From positions 1-64,000 of the forward strand of contig NZ_JADNJQ010000004.1 of assembly GCF_015555045.1 (NCBI RefSeq): 64,000 nt of DNA, read 5' to 3'. Origin of the DNA: Collinsella aerofaciens. Its GTDB lineage: Bacteria > Actinomycetota > Coriobacteriia > Coriobacteriales > Coriobacteriaceae. Of this stretch, positions 44,822-52,741 are shown piece by piece; position 1 is the first letter of the stretch; each line of letters begins with the position of its first letter. A model generated the notes under the pieces. That model saw only the letters and a program-made list of their open reading frames with translations. It ran no database searches and was not told the origin of the DNA. Position numbers and translations under genes: made by a program.

Positions 44822-45532
44822 TTACCAGGGTGTTCTGGCTGTTGAAGACTCGATGGCTTCGTGGCGTTTGAGCTCGCGGCGCATGGTTTGTGAGTTGAGC
44901 CAAGCTGCTTGCCAGCCGCGGATGGGGTAGTGCGTCTGGTCGAGCTCAAACTGCGTATAGCCGCAGGCGTTGATGATCGTCGTTCCACACACATGTTGAC
45001 GCTCGCGCTGAAAATCGCAACCGTAGCTTTGGTGCACATGCCCGTGCACCATGTAGTCGGGATTCCAGGATTCGAGTGCTGTGTTAAAACACTCGAATCC
45101 TCGATGCGGCAGATCGTCCAGATCACCCATACCGGCGGCGGGTGCATGGGTAAGCAGAATGTCGCACCCGCCGACCATCCTAACCTTACGCGACAGCTTA
45201 CGCATGCGCTTGGACATCTCGCGTTCGGTGTACATGTTGGCGCCGTCGCGATAACGCATGGACCCGCCAAGGCCCGCAATGCGAATCCCTCGGTACGTGT
45301 ACACGCTGTCCTCTACGCAGATACATCCACCCGGTGCATGACGTGCGTAGCGGTCATCGTGATTGCCGCGCACGTAGATGAGCGGTTTGTTGATGACCGT
45401 AACCAAAAACTCAAGATAGTCCGGGTCCAGATCGCCGGCGGACAAAATCAGGTCGACGCCCTCAAAGCGTTCCTTGCGAAAGCACTCCCAAAGGCATCGT
45501 TCTTCGGTATCGGCTATGGCAAGGATTTTCAT
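44822..45532 (-). CDS. Metallophosphoesterase
   Basis: A 236-aa calcineurin-type phosphoesterase, cytosolic. The dimetal motifs are ILSAGDLDPD, YVRGNHDDR, LLTHAPAAG and VHGHVHQSY; the usual first DxH motif is changed to ADTEERC, i.e. His is replaced by Glu. Its start codon overlaps the stop of the BMP-domain gene (ATGA), so translation is coupled and the two proteins probably work together. The tail (about 190-236) is basic with no known motif. The substrate is unknown; a cyclic nucleotide or nucleotide phosphate would fit the BMP partner. Confidence 0.82.
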   Translation of the reverse strand: MKILAIADTEERCLWECFRKERFEGVDLILSAGDLDPDYLEFLVTVINKPLIYVRGNHDDRYARHAPGGCICVEDSVYTYRGIRIAGLGGSMRYRDGANMYTEREMSKRMRKLSRKVRMVGGCDILLTHAPAAGMGDLDDLPHRGFECFNTALESWNPDYMVHGHVHQSYGCDFQRERQHVCGTTIINACGYTQFELDQTHYPIRGWQAAWLNSQTMRRELKRHEAIESSTARTPW

Positions 45533-47445
45533 AGGGCAGGGACTTCCGGCTCATCGTCGAGCTGCGGAATGGTGCCTACCACGTTGTCCGCCAGCCAATT
45601 CATCTCGACAATCTGCGTGCTCGGCAGCGGAGGGAAGCCTTCGATCTGTACCACGCCGTTCTGGCTGTGGAGCTCGCCGCCAAAGGGGTTGATGGATCCC
45701 ACAACAATGCCGTTGCGGAGCAACTGCACGAGTTTGCGCGTTTGGTAGGGTAGGCCCGGAGCGTAACGGATGTCGATAACGCCGGAGCTCATGCCATACC
45801 AGTAGTTGACAGCGCGCACTTGGTTGTCGTCGCTGGTCTCGTCCCACGTGCCGTGAAGAAGGCTGCGAACGATGAGCTCGTAGTAACGGCCCCAGTTCCA
45901 TACGGGCATGGCGATGCCGGTGACTTTGCCGTCGACCAAGCGGTGAAGCCCGTAGGCCGTTGGGTCTTCGAGCGACTTTGACATGTCAGCGCCGGTCATG
46001 ACGCTTACGCCTTCGCGGCACATGGCTTCGGCAAGACCACCGGCGGGAACATCGCCCCAGGTGAGGATGACCTGCGCGCGCGGGTCGAGCAGCGAGGCGC
46101 CAATCGCAAAGGCGTTGATCTCGCTGAGTGCGCCCGAGGCGAAGACCGACGCGTGGTAACCGATGCGGTGGTTGTCCGCCATGCTGGCCGCAAGGGCGCC
46201 CAGCAGAAACTTGGCCTCGTACATCTTGCCAAAGTACGAACGGACGCTTTGATGGGGAAGGCCGATAGAGCAGTTGAGGAACCGAACCCGGGGATACTCA
46301 ACGGCAGCCCTGAGCGTGTATTCCATCAGGCGGTGCGAGGTCGAGAAGATGACGTTTGCTCCATGTTTGACAGCCGTTTCCACGGCGGCGTAGAACACAT
46401 CCGGATCGTGACAGTCCTCGAACGCCTCGGTGCGCACGATACCGCCAAAGTGCTCATCGAGATACTGACGCCCTTGGTCGTGCAGGCTGTCCCAGCTCGA
46501 CGTCGCACAGGGGAACTCATGGATAAAGGCGATGCTCAGGGGGTTGGCCGTCGAGTAGACGGTCTTGCCCATAAAGAAGTTGAGCACGCCGGAGGTGGAC
46601 TTGGCGGGCGTCTCCTCCTCGTCGACGCTCGGTGCTTCGACAAGATCGACCTTGTCCTCGTCATTTTTGCCGGCAATGACCAGCTCGCGCCAGATCTTGC
46701 ACAGGCGGTTTACGACGATATCCGTTGGCGTATCCAGCAGGCGGTCCTGGTTGTACACATTGAGGTAGACGAGCATGGCGTCGGCGGGCGTAATGTCCAG
46801 GTGGTCGCCGCCTGCGCGAAGGTAGGCACGCTTAAAGAGCAGGAAGGTGTGGCGCAGGTAGTCGACCTTTTTCTGCGGCCATTTTTCGATAAGGTTCTGA
46901 CCGAGCATCTTCGCGAGCGTTTCGTAGCTTCCCTCACGCGAGAACTCGATCTCGTATAGGGGGCAGACGCGCCAAAACGCGCAGAACTCGCCGTACAGGC
47001 GGCTTTCGACGGAATCCCATGTGCCGGGGTAGAGACGGGTGACCTTGGCCGAAACCGTCGGGGCGTCTAGGAATTTGAGGACACTGACGCGTTTGTTGCC
47101 TTCTTGGACATAGAACCGATGCATGAACTCGGTGACGATGACGGGGTCGCGATAGCCCTCGGTCACCTGGATGTCGTAGAGGTTGGACCACTTGCGGGCG
47201 AACTCGGTGCTAAACGGAAGCAGGGGCATAAAGTTACACGAAAAGGCGGACTGACGGCCCTTGGTGACCGTGCCGACGACCATTTCGAGCGGAATATCCC
47301 GCAGGCCGACATTCTCTCGCTGACCTAAGGGGAGCTGGGCAACCAAGCTATCGAGGTCCGTAAGGTATGGATGCTCGCTTTGGCTAATGGCGCGTCGACG
47401 TCCTTGCTCGCCGCGCTTGCGTGCTTGACGATAGGCCTCTTCCAT
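45529..47445 (-). CDS. Cytosolic ParB-like/BMP-domain protein
   Basis: A 638-aa protein of uncertain role. The C-terminal 340 residues match the BMP/PnrA nucleoside-binding lipoprotein fold (YFGKMYEAKFLLGALAASMA; RIGYHASVFASG; GANVIFSTSHRLMEY). Unlike those lipoproteins it has no signal peptide or lipobox. Residues about 85-145 resemble a ParB/sulfiredoxin-like fold (TEGYRDPVIVTEF and VQEGNKRVSVLKF). A helical region of about 150 residues joins the two. AGGGAGC precedes the ATG, and a near-palindrome GTCGTTTAAACAAC lies at 47461-47474. An intracellular nucleoside or purine sensor is an inference. Confidence 0.68.
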   Translation of the reverse strand: MEEAYRQARKRGEQGRRRAISQSEHPYLTDLDSLVAQLPLGQRENVGLRDIPLEMVVGTVTKGRQSAFSCNFMPLLPFSTEFARKWSNLYDIQVTEGYRDPVIVTEFMHRFYVQEGNKRVSVLKFLDAPTVSAKVTRLYPGTWDSVESRLYGEFCAFWRVCPLYEIEFSREGSYETLAKMLGQNLIEKWPQKKVDYLRHTFLLFKRAYLRAGGDHLDITPADAMLVYLNVYNQDRLLDTPTDIVVNRLCKIWRELVIAGKNDEDKVDLVEAPSVDEEETPAKSTSGVLNFFMGKTVYSTANPLSIAFIHEFPCATSSWDSLHDQGRQYLDEHFGGIVRTEAFEDCHDPDVFYAAVETAVKHGANVIFSTSHRLMEYTLRAAVEYPRVRFLNCSIGLPHQSVRSYFGKMYEAKFLLGALAASMADNHRIGYHASVFASGALSEINAFAIGASLLDPRAQVILTWGDVPAGGLAEAMCREGVSVMTGADMSKSLEDPTAYGLHRLVDGKVTGIAMPVWNWGRYYELIVRSLLHGTWDETSDDNQVRAVNYWYGMSSGVIDIRYAPGLPYQTRKLVQLLRNGIVVGSINPFGGELHSQNGVVQIEGFPPLPSTQIVEMNWLADNVVGTIPQLDDEPEVPAL

Positions 47446-47500
47446 GATGTTGCTCCCTTAGTCGTTTAAACAACTATATGAACCATGGTACCACGAATGA

Positions 47501-47539
47501 AAACCACTACAAAGATGCCTGACCCCTTTGCGGTGGTTT
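47501..47539. repeat. GGGACA-family-like hairpin R4
   Basis: AAACCACTACAAAG pairs with CTTTGCGGTGGTTT (two mismatches) around GACCCC. It overlaps the mscS stop codon. Confidence 0.55.
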
Positions 47540-48305
47540 AGGCGATGATGGGGGCGATGGCGCGGATGCAGGCGTCGGCAGCGGTGAAAGTGGTGCTGTC
47601 GTCGCTGACGATAAAGATGATCTTTCCTTTGATGCCAAAGTCGCCGATTTCGCTAAAGAGCACGTAGGGCTCTTTGTCAAAGCCCGAGATGGGCGAGACG
47701 GCCGTTTTGGTTGCGCTCGTGAGCTCGTCTGCCAGCACGTCAAGGGAAGCCCACTTGGACGTGTCCTTTACGGCAACGGGCACGGCCACGCGTCCAAAGG
47801 GCATCAAATGCACGAGCGTGTTCTTGGAGATGTTGGAGTTGGGCACAATGATGGTCTGTCCACAGGCATCCTCAATCGTTGTATGGCGCCAAGTGATGTC
47901 TTGGACCACGCCGGATACGCCGCCGACCTCGATATTGTCGCCGGGTTTGATGATGCCCATAAAGGTCACTTGCATGCCGCCGATAAGGTTTGACAGCGTG
48001 TCCTGAAAGCCGAGCGAGATGGCGATGCCGCCGACGCCAAGAGCGGCGACGAGCGCGTTTGCGTTAATGCCAAAGCAGTTATCGAGGATAAAGCTGCCGC
48101 CGATCATCCAGATGACGGCGCGCGCGATGTTGATGAAGATACTCGATGCCGGAAGCGGGTTATCGTCTCGGTTAAGCAGATGGTTCAGGGTCTTGGATAC
48201 GACCTTGGCGGCGACGGCGGTGCCTATCGCCAAGATGACGGCCCAGATGATGTTGTGGACCCACCGTTGCTCAAAGAAATGAAGAATCGGCTCAAACAAT
48301 TCCAT
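47538..48305 (-). CDS. Small-conductance mechanosensitive channel, MscS family
   Basis: Opens on membrane tension to release solutes. The 255 aa have three membrane helices (about 15-38, 58-80, 85-110); the pore helix region LVAALGVGGIAISLGFQDTL is the conserved MscS TM3, followed by the beta domain GDNIEVGGVSGVVQDITWRHT. AGGAGG lies upstream of the ATG at 48305; an earlier in-frame start at 48350 is less likely. The length is near E. coli MscS (286 aa), slightly shorter at the C-terminus. Confidence 0.9.
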   Translation of the reverse strand: MELFEPILHFFEQRWVHNIIWAVILAIGTAVAAKVVSKTLNHLLNRDDNPLPASSIFINIARAVIWMIGGSFILDNCFGINANALVAALGVGGIAISLGFQDTLSNLIGGMQVTFMGIIKPGDNIEVGGVSGVVQDITWRHTTIEDACGQTIIVPNSNISKNTLVHLMPFGRVAVPVAVKDTSKWASLDVLADELTSATKTAVSPISGFDKEPYVLFSEIGDFGIKGKIIFIVSDDSTTFTAADACIRAIAPIIA

Positions 48306-48330
48306 GTAGGGAAAACCTCCTAATGATCGT

Positions 48331-48520
48331 TCAACCATGATACCCACCAAGAAGCCCGTCCGATCACATCGGACGGGCCGATAACTTGAGATGGGGTGGC
48401 CGCGGTGGCGTAAGCTGGGGCGCCGGCGAGCACGCCGGCAAGGAGTGCGGCGGTCAAGGCGAGACGGGGAAGAGAGCTTCTCGTGGCAGTTTCCTTAGTC
48501 CTTAACCAGTAGTTCCTGCT
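48331..48520 (-). pseudogene. Possible remnant: signal-peptide-like frame without start codon
   Basis: On the minus strand one frame reads RSSLPRLALTAALLAGVL followed by AGAPAYATAATPSQ, a convincing Sec signal peptide with an AYA cleavage site, then only about 25 more residues to a stop just before mscS. No ATG, GTG or TTG lies in frame between the upstream stop and the hydrophobic core, except a TTG inside it. It may be a decayed exported-protein gene, or chance in high-GC DNA. Confidence 0.35.
48346..48378 (-). terminator. Hairpin upstream of mscS
   Basis: Perfect arms GCCCGTCCGAT and ATCGGACGGGC; on the minus strand followed by TTCTTGG. It would end transcription coming from the ABC operon or from the remnant reading frame at 48380-48530. 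Confidence 0.6.
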
Positions 48521-48547
48521 GACGCTGGATTATCGACATAATATGCG

Positions 48548-48587
48548 AAAACCGCCGCAAGGGCGTCTGTCCCTTTGCGGCGGTTTT
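48548..48587. repeat. GGGACA-family-like hairpin R5
   Basis: AAAACCGCCGCAAGGG and CCCTTTGCGGCGGTTTT pair with one bulged base around CGTCTGT. Shares CCCTTTGCGG with R4. Confidence 0.65.
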
Positions 48588-48602
48588 GACGTTTGCGCAG
48601 AT

Positions 48603-48644
48603 AAAACCCACCAAAATAAACCTGTCCCTTTTTGGCAGGTTTTA
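48603..48644. repeat. GGGACA-type intergenic hairpin R6
   Basis: In inverse orientation this matches R1 at 7051-7098: AAAACCTGCCAAAAAGGGAC, then AGGTTTATTTTGG, and ending in CTGCG. Its last base pairs include the stop codon of the ABC ATPase gene. Confidence 0.7.
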
Positions 48645-49436
48645 GCTCAGCAGCATGCGGTCGTTGGCGAGCTCGCCTCCCGAGACCTCCTCGAACTTCT
48701 GCAGCAGGTTGGCTACGGTGAGCGACTTCTTCTCATCGCCCGCCACGTCGTAGATCACGTGGCCTTCGTGCATCATGATCAGACGGTTGCCCAGACGGAT
48801 GGCGTCGTTCATGTTGTGCGTGACCATGAGCGTGGTCAGGTGGTTCTCGTCGACGATCTCCTCGGTCAGGTTAAGCACCTTAGAGGCCGTCTTGGGGTCG
48901 AGGGCCGCGGTGTGCTCGTCGAGCAGCAGCAGGCGCGGCCTGGTGAGCGTGGCCATCAGCAGGGTGAGTGCCTGGCGCTGGCCACCCGAGAGCAGGCCGA
49001 CCTTGGCGTTGAGACGCGTGTCCAGACCAAGGTCCAGGCGCTTGAGCAGCTCGATGTACTCATCTTTCTCGGCCTTGGTGACGCCCCACGAAAGGCCGCG
49101 ACGCTGGCCGCGACGCTTGGCGAGGGCCAGGCTCTCGGCGATCTGCATGTCGGCAGCGGTACCGCGCATGGGGTCCTGAAACACGCGGCCCAGGTACTTG
49201 GCGCGCTGCGACTCGCTCAGGCGCGAGATGTCGGTGCCGTCGAGCTCAATAACGCCCGAATCGAGCGGGTACACGCCGGCGATCATGTTGAGCAGCGTGG
49301 ACTTGCCGGCGCCGTTGCCGCCGATCACGGTTACAAAGTCGCCGTCATTCAGGGTGAGGTCGACGCCGGTGAGCGCGCGCTTCTCGGTGACGGTGCCCTT
49401 GTTAAAGGTCTTCTTGACGTGCGAGAGCTTAAGCAT
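48642..49436 (-). CDS. ABC transporter ATP-binding protein (TrpZ/COG1101 type)
   Basis: Energises the permease encoded next to it. Walker A GGNGAGKSTLLN, signature LLSGGQRQALTLL, Walker B RLLLLDEHTAALD and the switch His in MVTHNM are complete. The ATG at 49436 lies inside the permease 3' end (8-bp overlap). The 264 aa fit the family of uncharacterised/tryptophan-type transporters in which a lipoprotein, a permease and this ATPase form a set. Substrate inferred only. Confidence 0.88.
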   Translation of the reverse strand: MLKLSHVKKTFNKGTVTEKRALTGVDLTLNDGDFVTVIGGNGAGKSTLLNMIAGVYPLDSGVIELDGTDISRLSESQRAKYLGRVFQDPMRGTAADMQIAESLALAKRRGQRRGLSWGVTKAEKDEYIELLKRLDLGLDTRLNAKVGLLSGGQRQALTLLMATLTRPRLLLLDEHTAALDPKTASKVLNLTEEIVDENHLTTLMVTHNMNDAIRLGNRLIMMHEGHVIYDVAGDEKKSLTVANLLQKFEEVSGGELANDRMLLS

Positions 49437-50352
49437 CTGCCTCATCCCCCTTCGTGTAGGAGCTGCGGAGCTTATAGCGCTCCCAAACCACGGGCACGCA
49501 CAGGGCCACAGCGACAATCACGGCGGAGAGCAGCTTCATGTCGTTGGCGTCCATGCCCAACTGCAGCACGATGGCGCGGATAAGGAAGTACACCACGGAG
49601 CCAAAGACGGCGGAGGCAAGACGGACGCTAAACTGCGTGAGGCCGCCGGGCAGCAGACGGCCGAGCACCTCGCCGATAACAATGGCGGCAAGACCGATAA
49701 CGATGGCACCGGTGCCCATACCAATGTCGGCATACTTTTGGCTCTGGCAGATGAGCGCGCCCGAAAGGCCGATGAGGGCGTTGGAGAGCACGAGGGCGAT
49801 CATCTTGGTGGAGTTGGTGTTGACGCCCAGGGCGCGGATCATGTACTCGTTGTTGCCGGTGGCGCGCAGCGCCGAGCCGATCTCGGTGCCAAAGAACCAA
49901 TACAGGATGGCAACGATAGCCACGGCGAGCAGGATGCCCAAGATGATGGCAACGGTGGACTGCGGCAGACCGGTCATATTGCTGACGGCCGAGAACACGG
50001 TGCCCTTGGCAAGAATGGGCGTATTGGACTTGCCCATGATGCGCAGGTTGATGGACCACAGGCTGATCTGGGTGAGGATTCCGGCGAGGATCGCGGGAAT
50101 CTCGAAGACGGTGGTCAAAATGCCCGTGACGGCACCCGCGATGGCGCCGGCGCACATACCGGCCAGCACGGCGAGCAGCGGGTCGACGTTGTTATAGACG
50201 ATGAGCACAGCGCAGACGCAGCCGCCGAGGGCAAAGCTGCCGTCGCAGGTCATATCGGGAATGTCGAGCAGGCGGAACGTGATAAACACGCCAAGCACCA
50301 TAATGCCCCAGAGGACGCCCTGCGAAACGGCGCCCTGCAATGCAATGAGCAT
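49429..50352 (-). CDS. ABC transporter permease (TrpY/COG4120 type)
   Basis: A 307-aa membrane protein with about eight or nine helices, e.g. GVLWGIMVLGVFITFRLLD and VAIILGILLAVAIVAILYW. LLDIPDMTCDGSFALGGCV is the family signature near the N-terminus, similar to ribose/branched-chain permeases. AGGAGG precedes the ATG. It overlaps the ATPase gene. A 200-bp gap with a GC-rich hairpin (CAGGGCGG/CCGCCCTG-like, about 50455-50495) separates it from the binding-protein gene, which may lower its expression. Confidence 0.88.
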   Translation of the reverse strand: MLIALQGAVSQGVLWGIMVLGVFITFRLLDIPDMTCDGSFALGGCVCAVLIVYNNVDPLLAVLAGMCAGAIAGAVTGILTTVFEIPAILAGILTQISLWSINLRIMGKSNTPILAKGTVFSAVSNMTGLPQSTVAIILGILLAVAIVAILYWFFGTEIGSALRATGNNEYMIRALGVNTNSTKMIALVLSNALIGLSGALICQSQKYADIGMGTGAIVIGLAAIVIGEVLGRLLPGGLTQFSVRLASAVFGSVVYFLIRAIVLQLGMDANDMKLLSAVIVAVALCVPVVWERYKLRSSYTKGDEADA

Positions 50353-50555
50353 GCTTCATACCTCCTAGGATAGGGTGGACACGTGATTCACCATAATAGC
50401 GGTAACAATGCATAGAAGAGCTGCGGACAGACGTTTTGTTTTACCTGAAACAAGCAGGGCGGACGCCGGTCTACAGCGCCCGCCCCTGTGGCTCAGATAT
50501 TGAATAACGCAGCTAAAGCGCGAGCACGGGCTCTAGACGCATGCCGCGTATAGCA

Positions 50556-51536
50556 TTACGCGTCCAGAGCGGAAAGGTCGATGCCCAGGGCCTCGGCCAT
50601 CTCGTCGTTCTTGACGACGACCAGGTCCTTGCTCGAGAGGTGCTTGATGGGCATGTCTTCGGGCTTGGCCTCGCCCTTCAGAATCTTGACGGCCATCTCG
50701 CCCGCGGCGTAGCCCAGATCCTCGTAATTGATGGAGAGGGTGAACAGGCCGCCGGCCATGCACATGCCCTCCTCGCCAGTCACGAAGGGAAGCTTGTTCT
50801 CCTTGCAGATCTGGCCCACCTGCGAGGCGCCCGCGGCGATGGTGTTGTCGGTGGGGGAGTACAGCGCGTCGACCTTGCCCACGGCAGACTCGACGACGGA
50901 CTGAATCTCGTTGGAGCTCGAGACGGTGAAATCGGTGTACTCGAGGCCCAGCTTGTCGAGCTCCTTCTTGGCGGCCTTGATCTGGACGTCGGAGTTGGAC
51001 TCGGCGGTGCAGTAGAGCAGGCCGACCTTTTTAACGTCGGGCAGGACCTTCTGCATCATCTCGAGCTGCTCGGCGACCGGGGTGAGGTCGGAAGCGCCCG
51101 TGACGTTGGTGCCGGGCTTGTCGTTGTCCTGGACCAGGCCGGAGGCGGCGTAGTCGGTGATGGCGCAGCCCACGATGGGGATATCGGCCGTGGCGCCGGC
51201 GGCAGCCTGCGCGGCGGGCGTGGCGATGGCATAAATCAGGTTGACGTTGTCGCCCACAAACTTGTCAGCAATGGACTTACACGTGGACTGGTCGTTCTGG
51301 GCGTTCTTCTGGTCGATCTTGACCTTAAGGCCGCTCTCCTTGATGGCCTTGACAAAGCCGTCGTTGGCGGCATCGAGTGCGGAGTGCTCGGTGAGCTGCA
51401 GAACGCCGATAGTGTAGTCGGAACCGGCGGCAGCAGAGCCGGAACCAGAGTTGCCGCCGCATCCGGCGAGCGGGGCGAGCGCGAGCAGGCCAGCGGAGAC
51501 CAGAAGGCTCCTGCGGCTGATGGTGATGTCCTTCAT
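50556..51536 (-). CDS. ABC transporter substrate-binding lipoprotein (TrpX/COG2984 type)
   Basis: Extracytoplasmic binding lipoprotein, 326 aa. The signal is TISRRSLLVSAGLLALAP followed by the lipobox LAGC; the twin arginine makes Tat export possible. The mature part has two Rossmann-like lobes of the periplasmic-binding type (YTIGVLQLTEHSALD at the start, LVVVKNDEMAEALG at the end). GGGGG lies upstream of the ATG at 51536. A TTGTAA/TACTAT promoter (about 51600-51627) and an imperfect palindrome TGCACT-N7-AGTGCA at 51572-51590 lie in the leader. Family members bind tryptophan or other aromatic ligands. Confidence 0.88.
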   Translation of the reverse strand: MKDITISRRSLLVSAGLLALAPLAGCGGNSGSGSAAAGSDYTIGVLQLTEHSALDAANDGFVKAIKESGLKVKIDQKNAQNDQSTCKSIADKFVGDNVNLIYAIATPAAQAAAGATADIPIVGCAITDYAASGLVQDNDKPGTNVTGASDLTPVAEQLEMMQKVLPDVKKVGLLYCTAESNSDVQIKAAKKELDKLGLEYTDFTVSSSNEIQSVVESAVGKVDALYSPTDNTIAAGASQVGQICKENKLPFVTGEEGMCMAGGLFTLSINYEDLGYAAGEMAVKILKGEAKPEDMPIKHLSSKDLVVVKNDEMAEALGIDLSALDA

Positions 51537-51696
51537 ATCATTACCCCCAGTATAAAAATGGCTGGAAACACTGCACTGGGACAAAGTGCAAGTGGAACTA
51601 TAGTAGCGCTGATGTCCATTTTTACAACAGCCTGGCGGGTTTTTTAATACAGAATCGGATGGGCGGTACGGGTAGTCGAATGGGCGGCGGAGGGTC

Positions 51697-52482
51697 TTAT
51701 GCGGCGGAGGAGGCGTCGTCCTCGTCTAGGGCGGCGAAGAGCTTCTTGCCGTCGAGGAGACGTGTGGTGACGTTTCTCATACGGGCGATCTCGACGGTGC
51801 GCAGCGTATCGTCGGTGCCTCGGGCGTCGTAGACCGTTCCCAGCAGATACGAGATGCCATCGCGCTGCCTGATGGCAAAGGGACGGAGTGTCATCCGTGC
51901 TGCTTCGGTTTCGCCGCGTGTCGTGACGCTCGAAATATCAAAACTCACCGTGGTTCCGTGGTCGATGGCCTGCTCGACGAGCTCGCACGTGTCGATGCGC
52001 TTGATGGGCGTGCGTGTTGCCTTGGTAGCCTTGCTGCCTGCGCTTGGAGCGGGTTCGGGTGTATCGAGGTAGCCGCGAACGTCGGCGCTCGCCATGGCAA
52101 CTAAGTGCTGCGCCATGCTCTTGCGGATAGCGATAGGCGTGGAGCGGTTGCGCATGACCATACCGTGGAGCCGGATGATCTCTTCATCGGTGAGCGGGCG
52201 GGTAAGAAGTTTGTAGCCCACGCCGCGTTTGTACTCAATTTCGTATCCGGCATGGCGAAGCGCGGAGATGGCGGTGTAGATGCTGCGCCGCGCCGCCGAG
52301 ATGGGCATGCGGGCGGGGTCGTCGGGATGGGCGAGGCGCCGGATCAACTCATCGGAAAGCATGGCCTTGTCCTCGCCGGTGTTTTCGCTTAATAGTTGCA
52401 GGATGCGAACGGCGCGATAGGCTGCCATCGAGGCGGCGCCTCTAGTCGTGGTGTCGTAGGTTTCAACAGCGGCTTCGGTCAT
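51697..52482 (-). CDS. WYL-domain transcriptional regulator
   Basis: A 261-aa DNA-binding regulator. The N-terminal half is a winged helix (YRAVRILQLLSEN; RRSIYTAISALRHAGYEIEY) and the C-terminal half (about 140-235) resembles a WYL ligand domain with RPFAIRQRDGISYLLGTV. AAAGGA favours the ATG at 52482 over a GTG at 52491. It lies upstream of the ABC transporter on the same strand, separated by 160 bp, so it could control it; no operator is proven. Confidence 0.8.
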   Translation of the reverse strand: MTEAAVETYDTTTRGAASMAAYRAVRILQLLSENTGEDKAMLSDELIRRLAHPDDPARMPISAARRSIYTAISALRHAGYEIEYKRGVGYKLLTRPLTDEEIIRLHGMVMRNRSTPIAIRKSMAQHLVAMASADVRGYLDTPEPAPSAGSKATKATRTPIKRIDTCELVEQAIDHGTTVSFDISSVTTRGETEAARMTLRPFAIRQRDGISYLLGTVYDARGTDDTLRTVEIARMRNVTTRLLDGKKLFAALDEDDASSAA

Positions 52483-52741
52483 GGTGCCCACGTCCTTTCC
52501 GTTTTGGGTGGCGACGGTATGGAGCCTAGGACGTGGGGCTTTCCCAGGGGCGCAGGGCGCTCTGGGCGGTCGGTAGTCGTCGGCAAACGGCGGGTCGAGT
52601 TTTCAACAGCCCTGCTCAACTGACCAAAAACTTGCCAAAAGCTTGACGGATGCTGTTGAAAAAAAGCGTCTCTCGACCGATGTCGAGAGGCGCTTGTGCG
52701 ATGAGCGTTGGCGTGTGGCGACGCGAGCTAGCGTCCGACGA

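Noticed and set aside
48543-49583. 346-aa plus-strand frame beginning in hairpin R5
   Set aside because: It runs antisense through the ABC ATPase gene, which has all its motifs.
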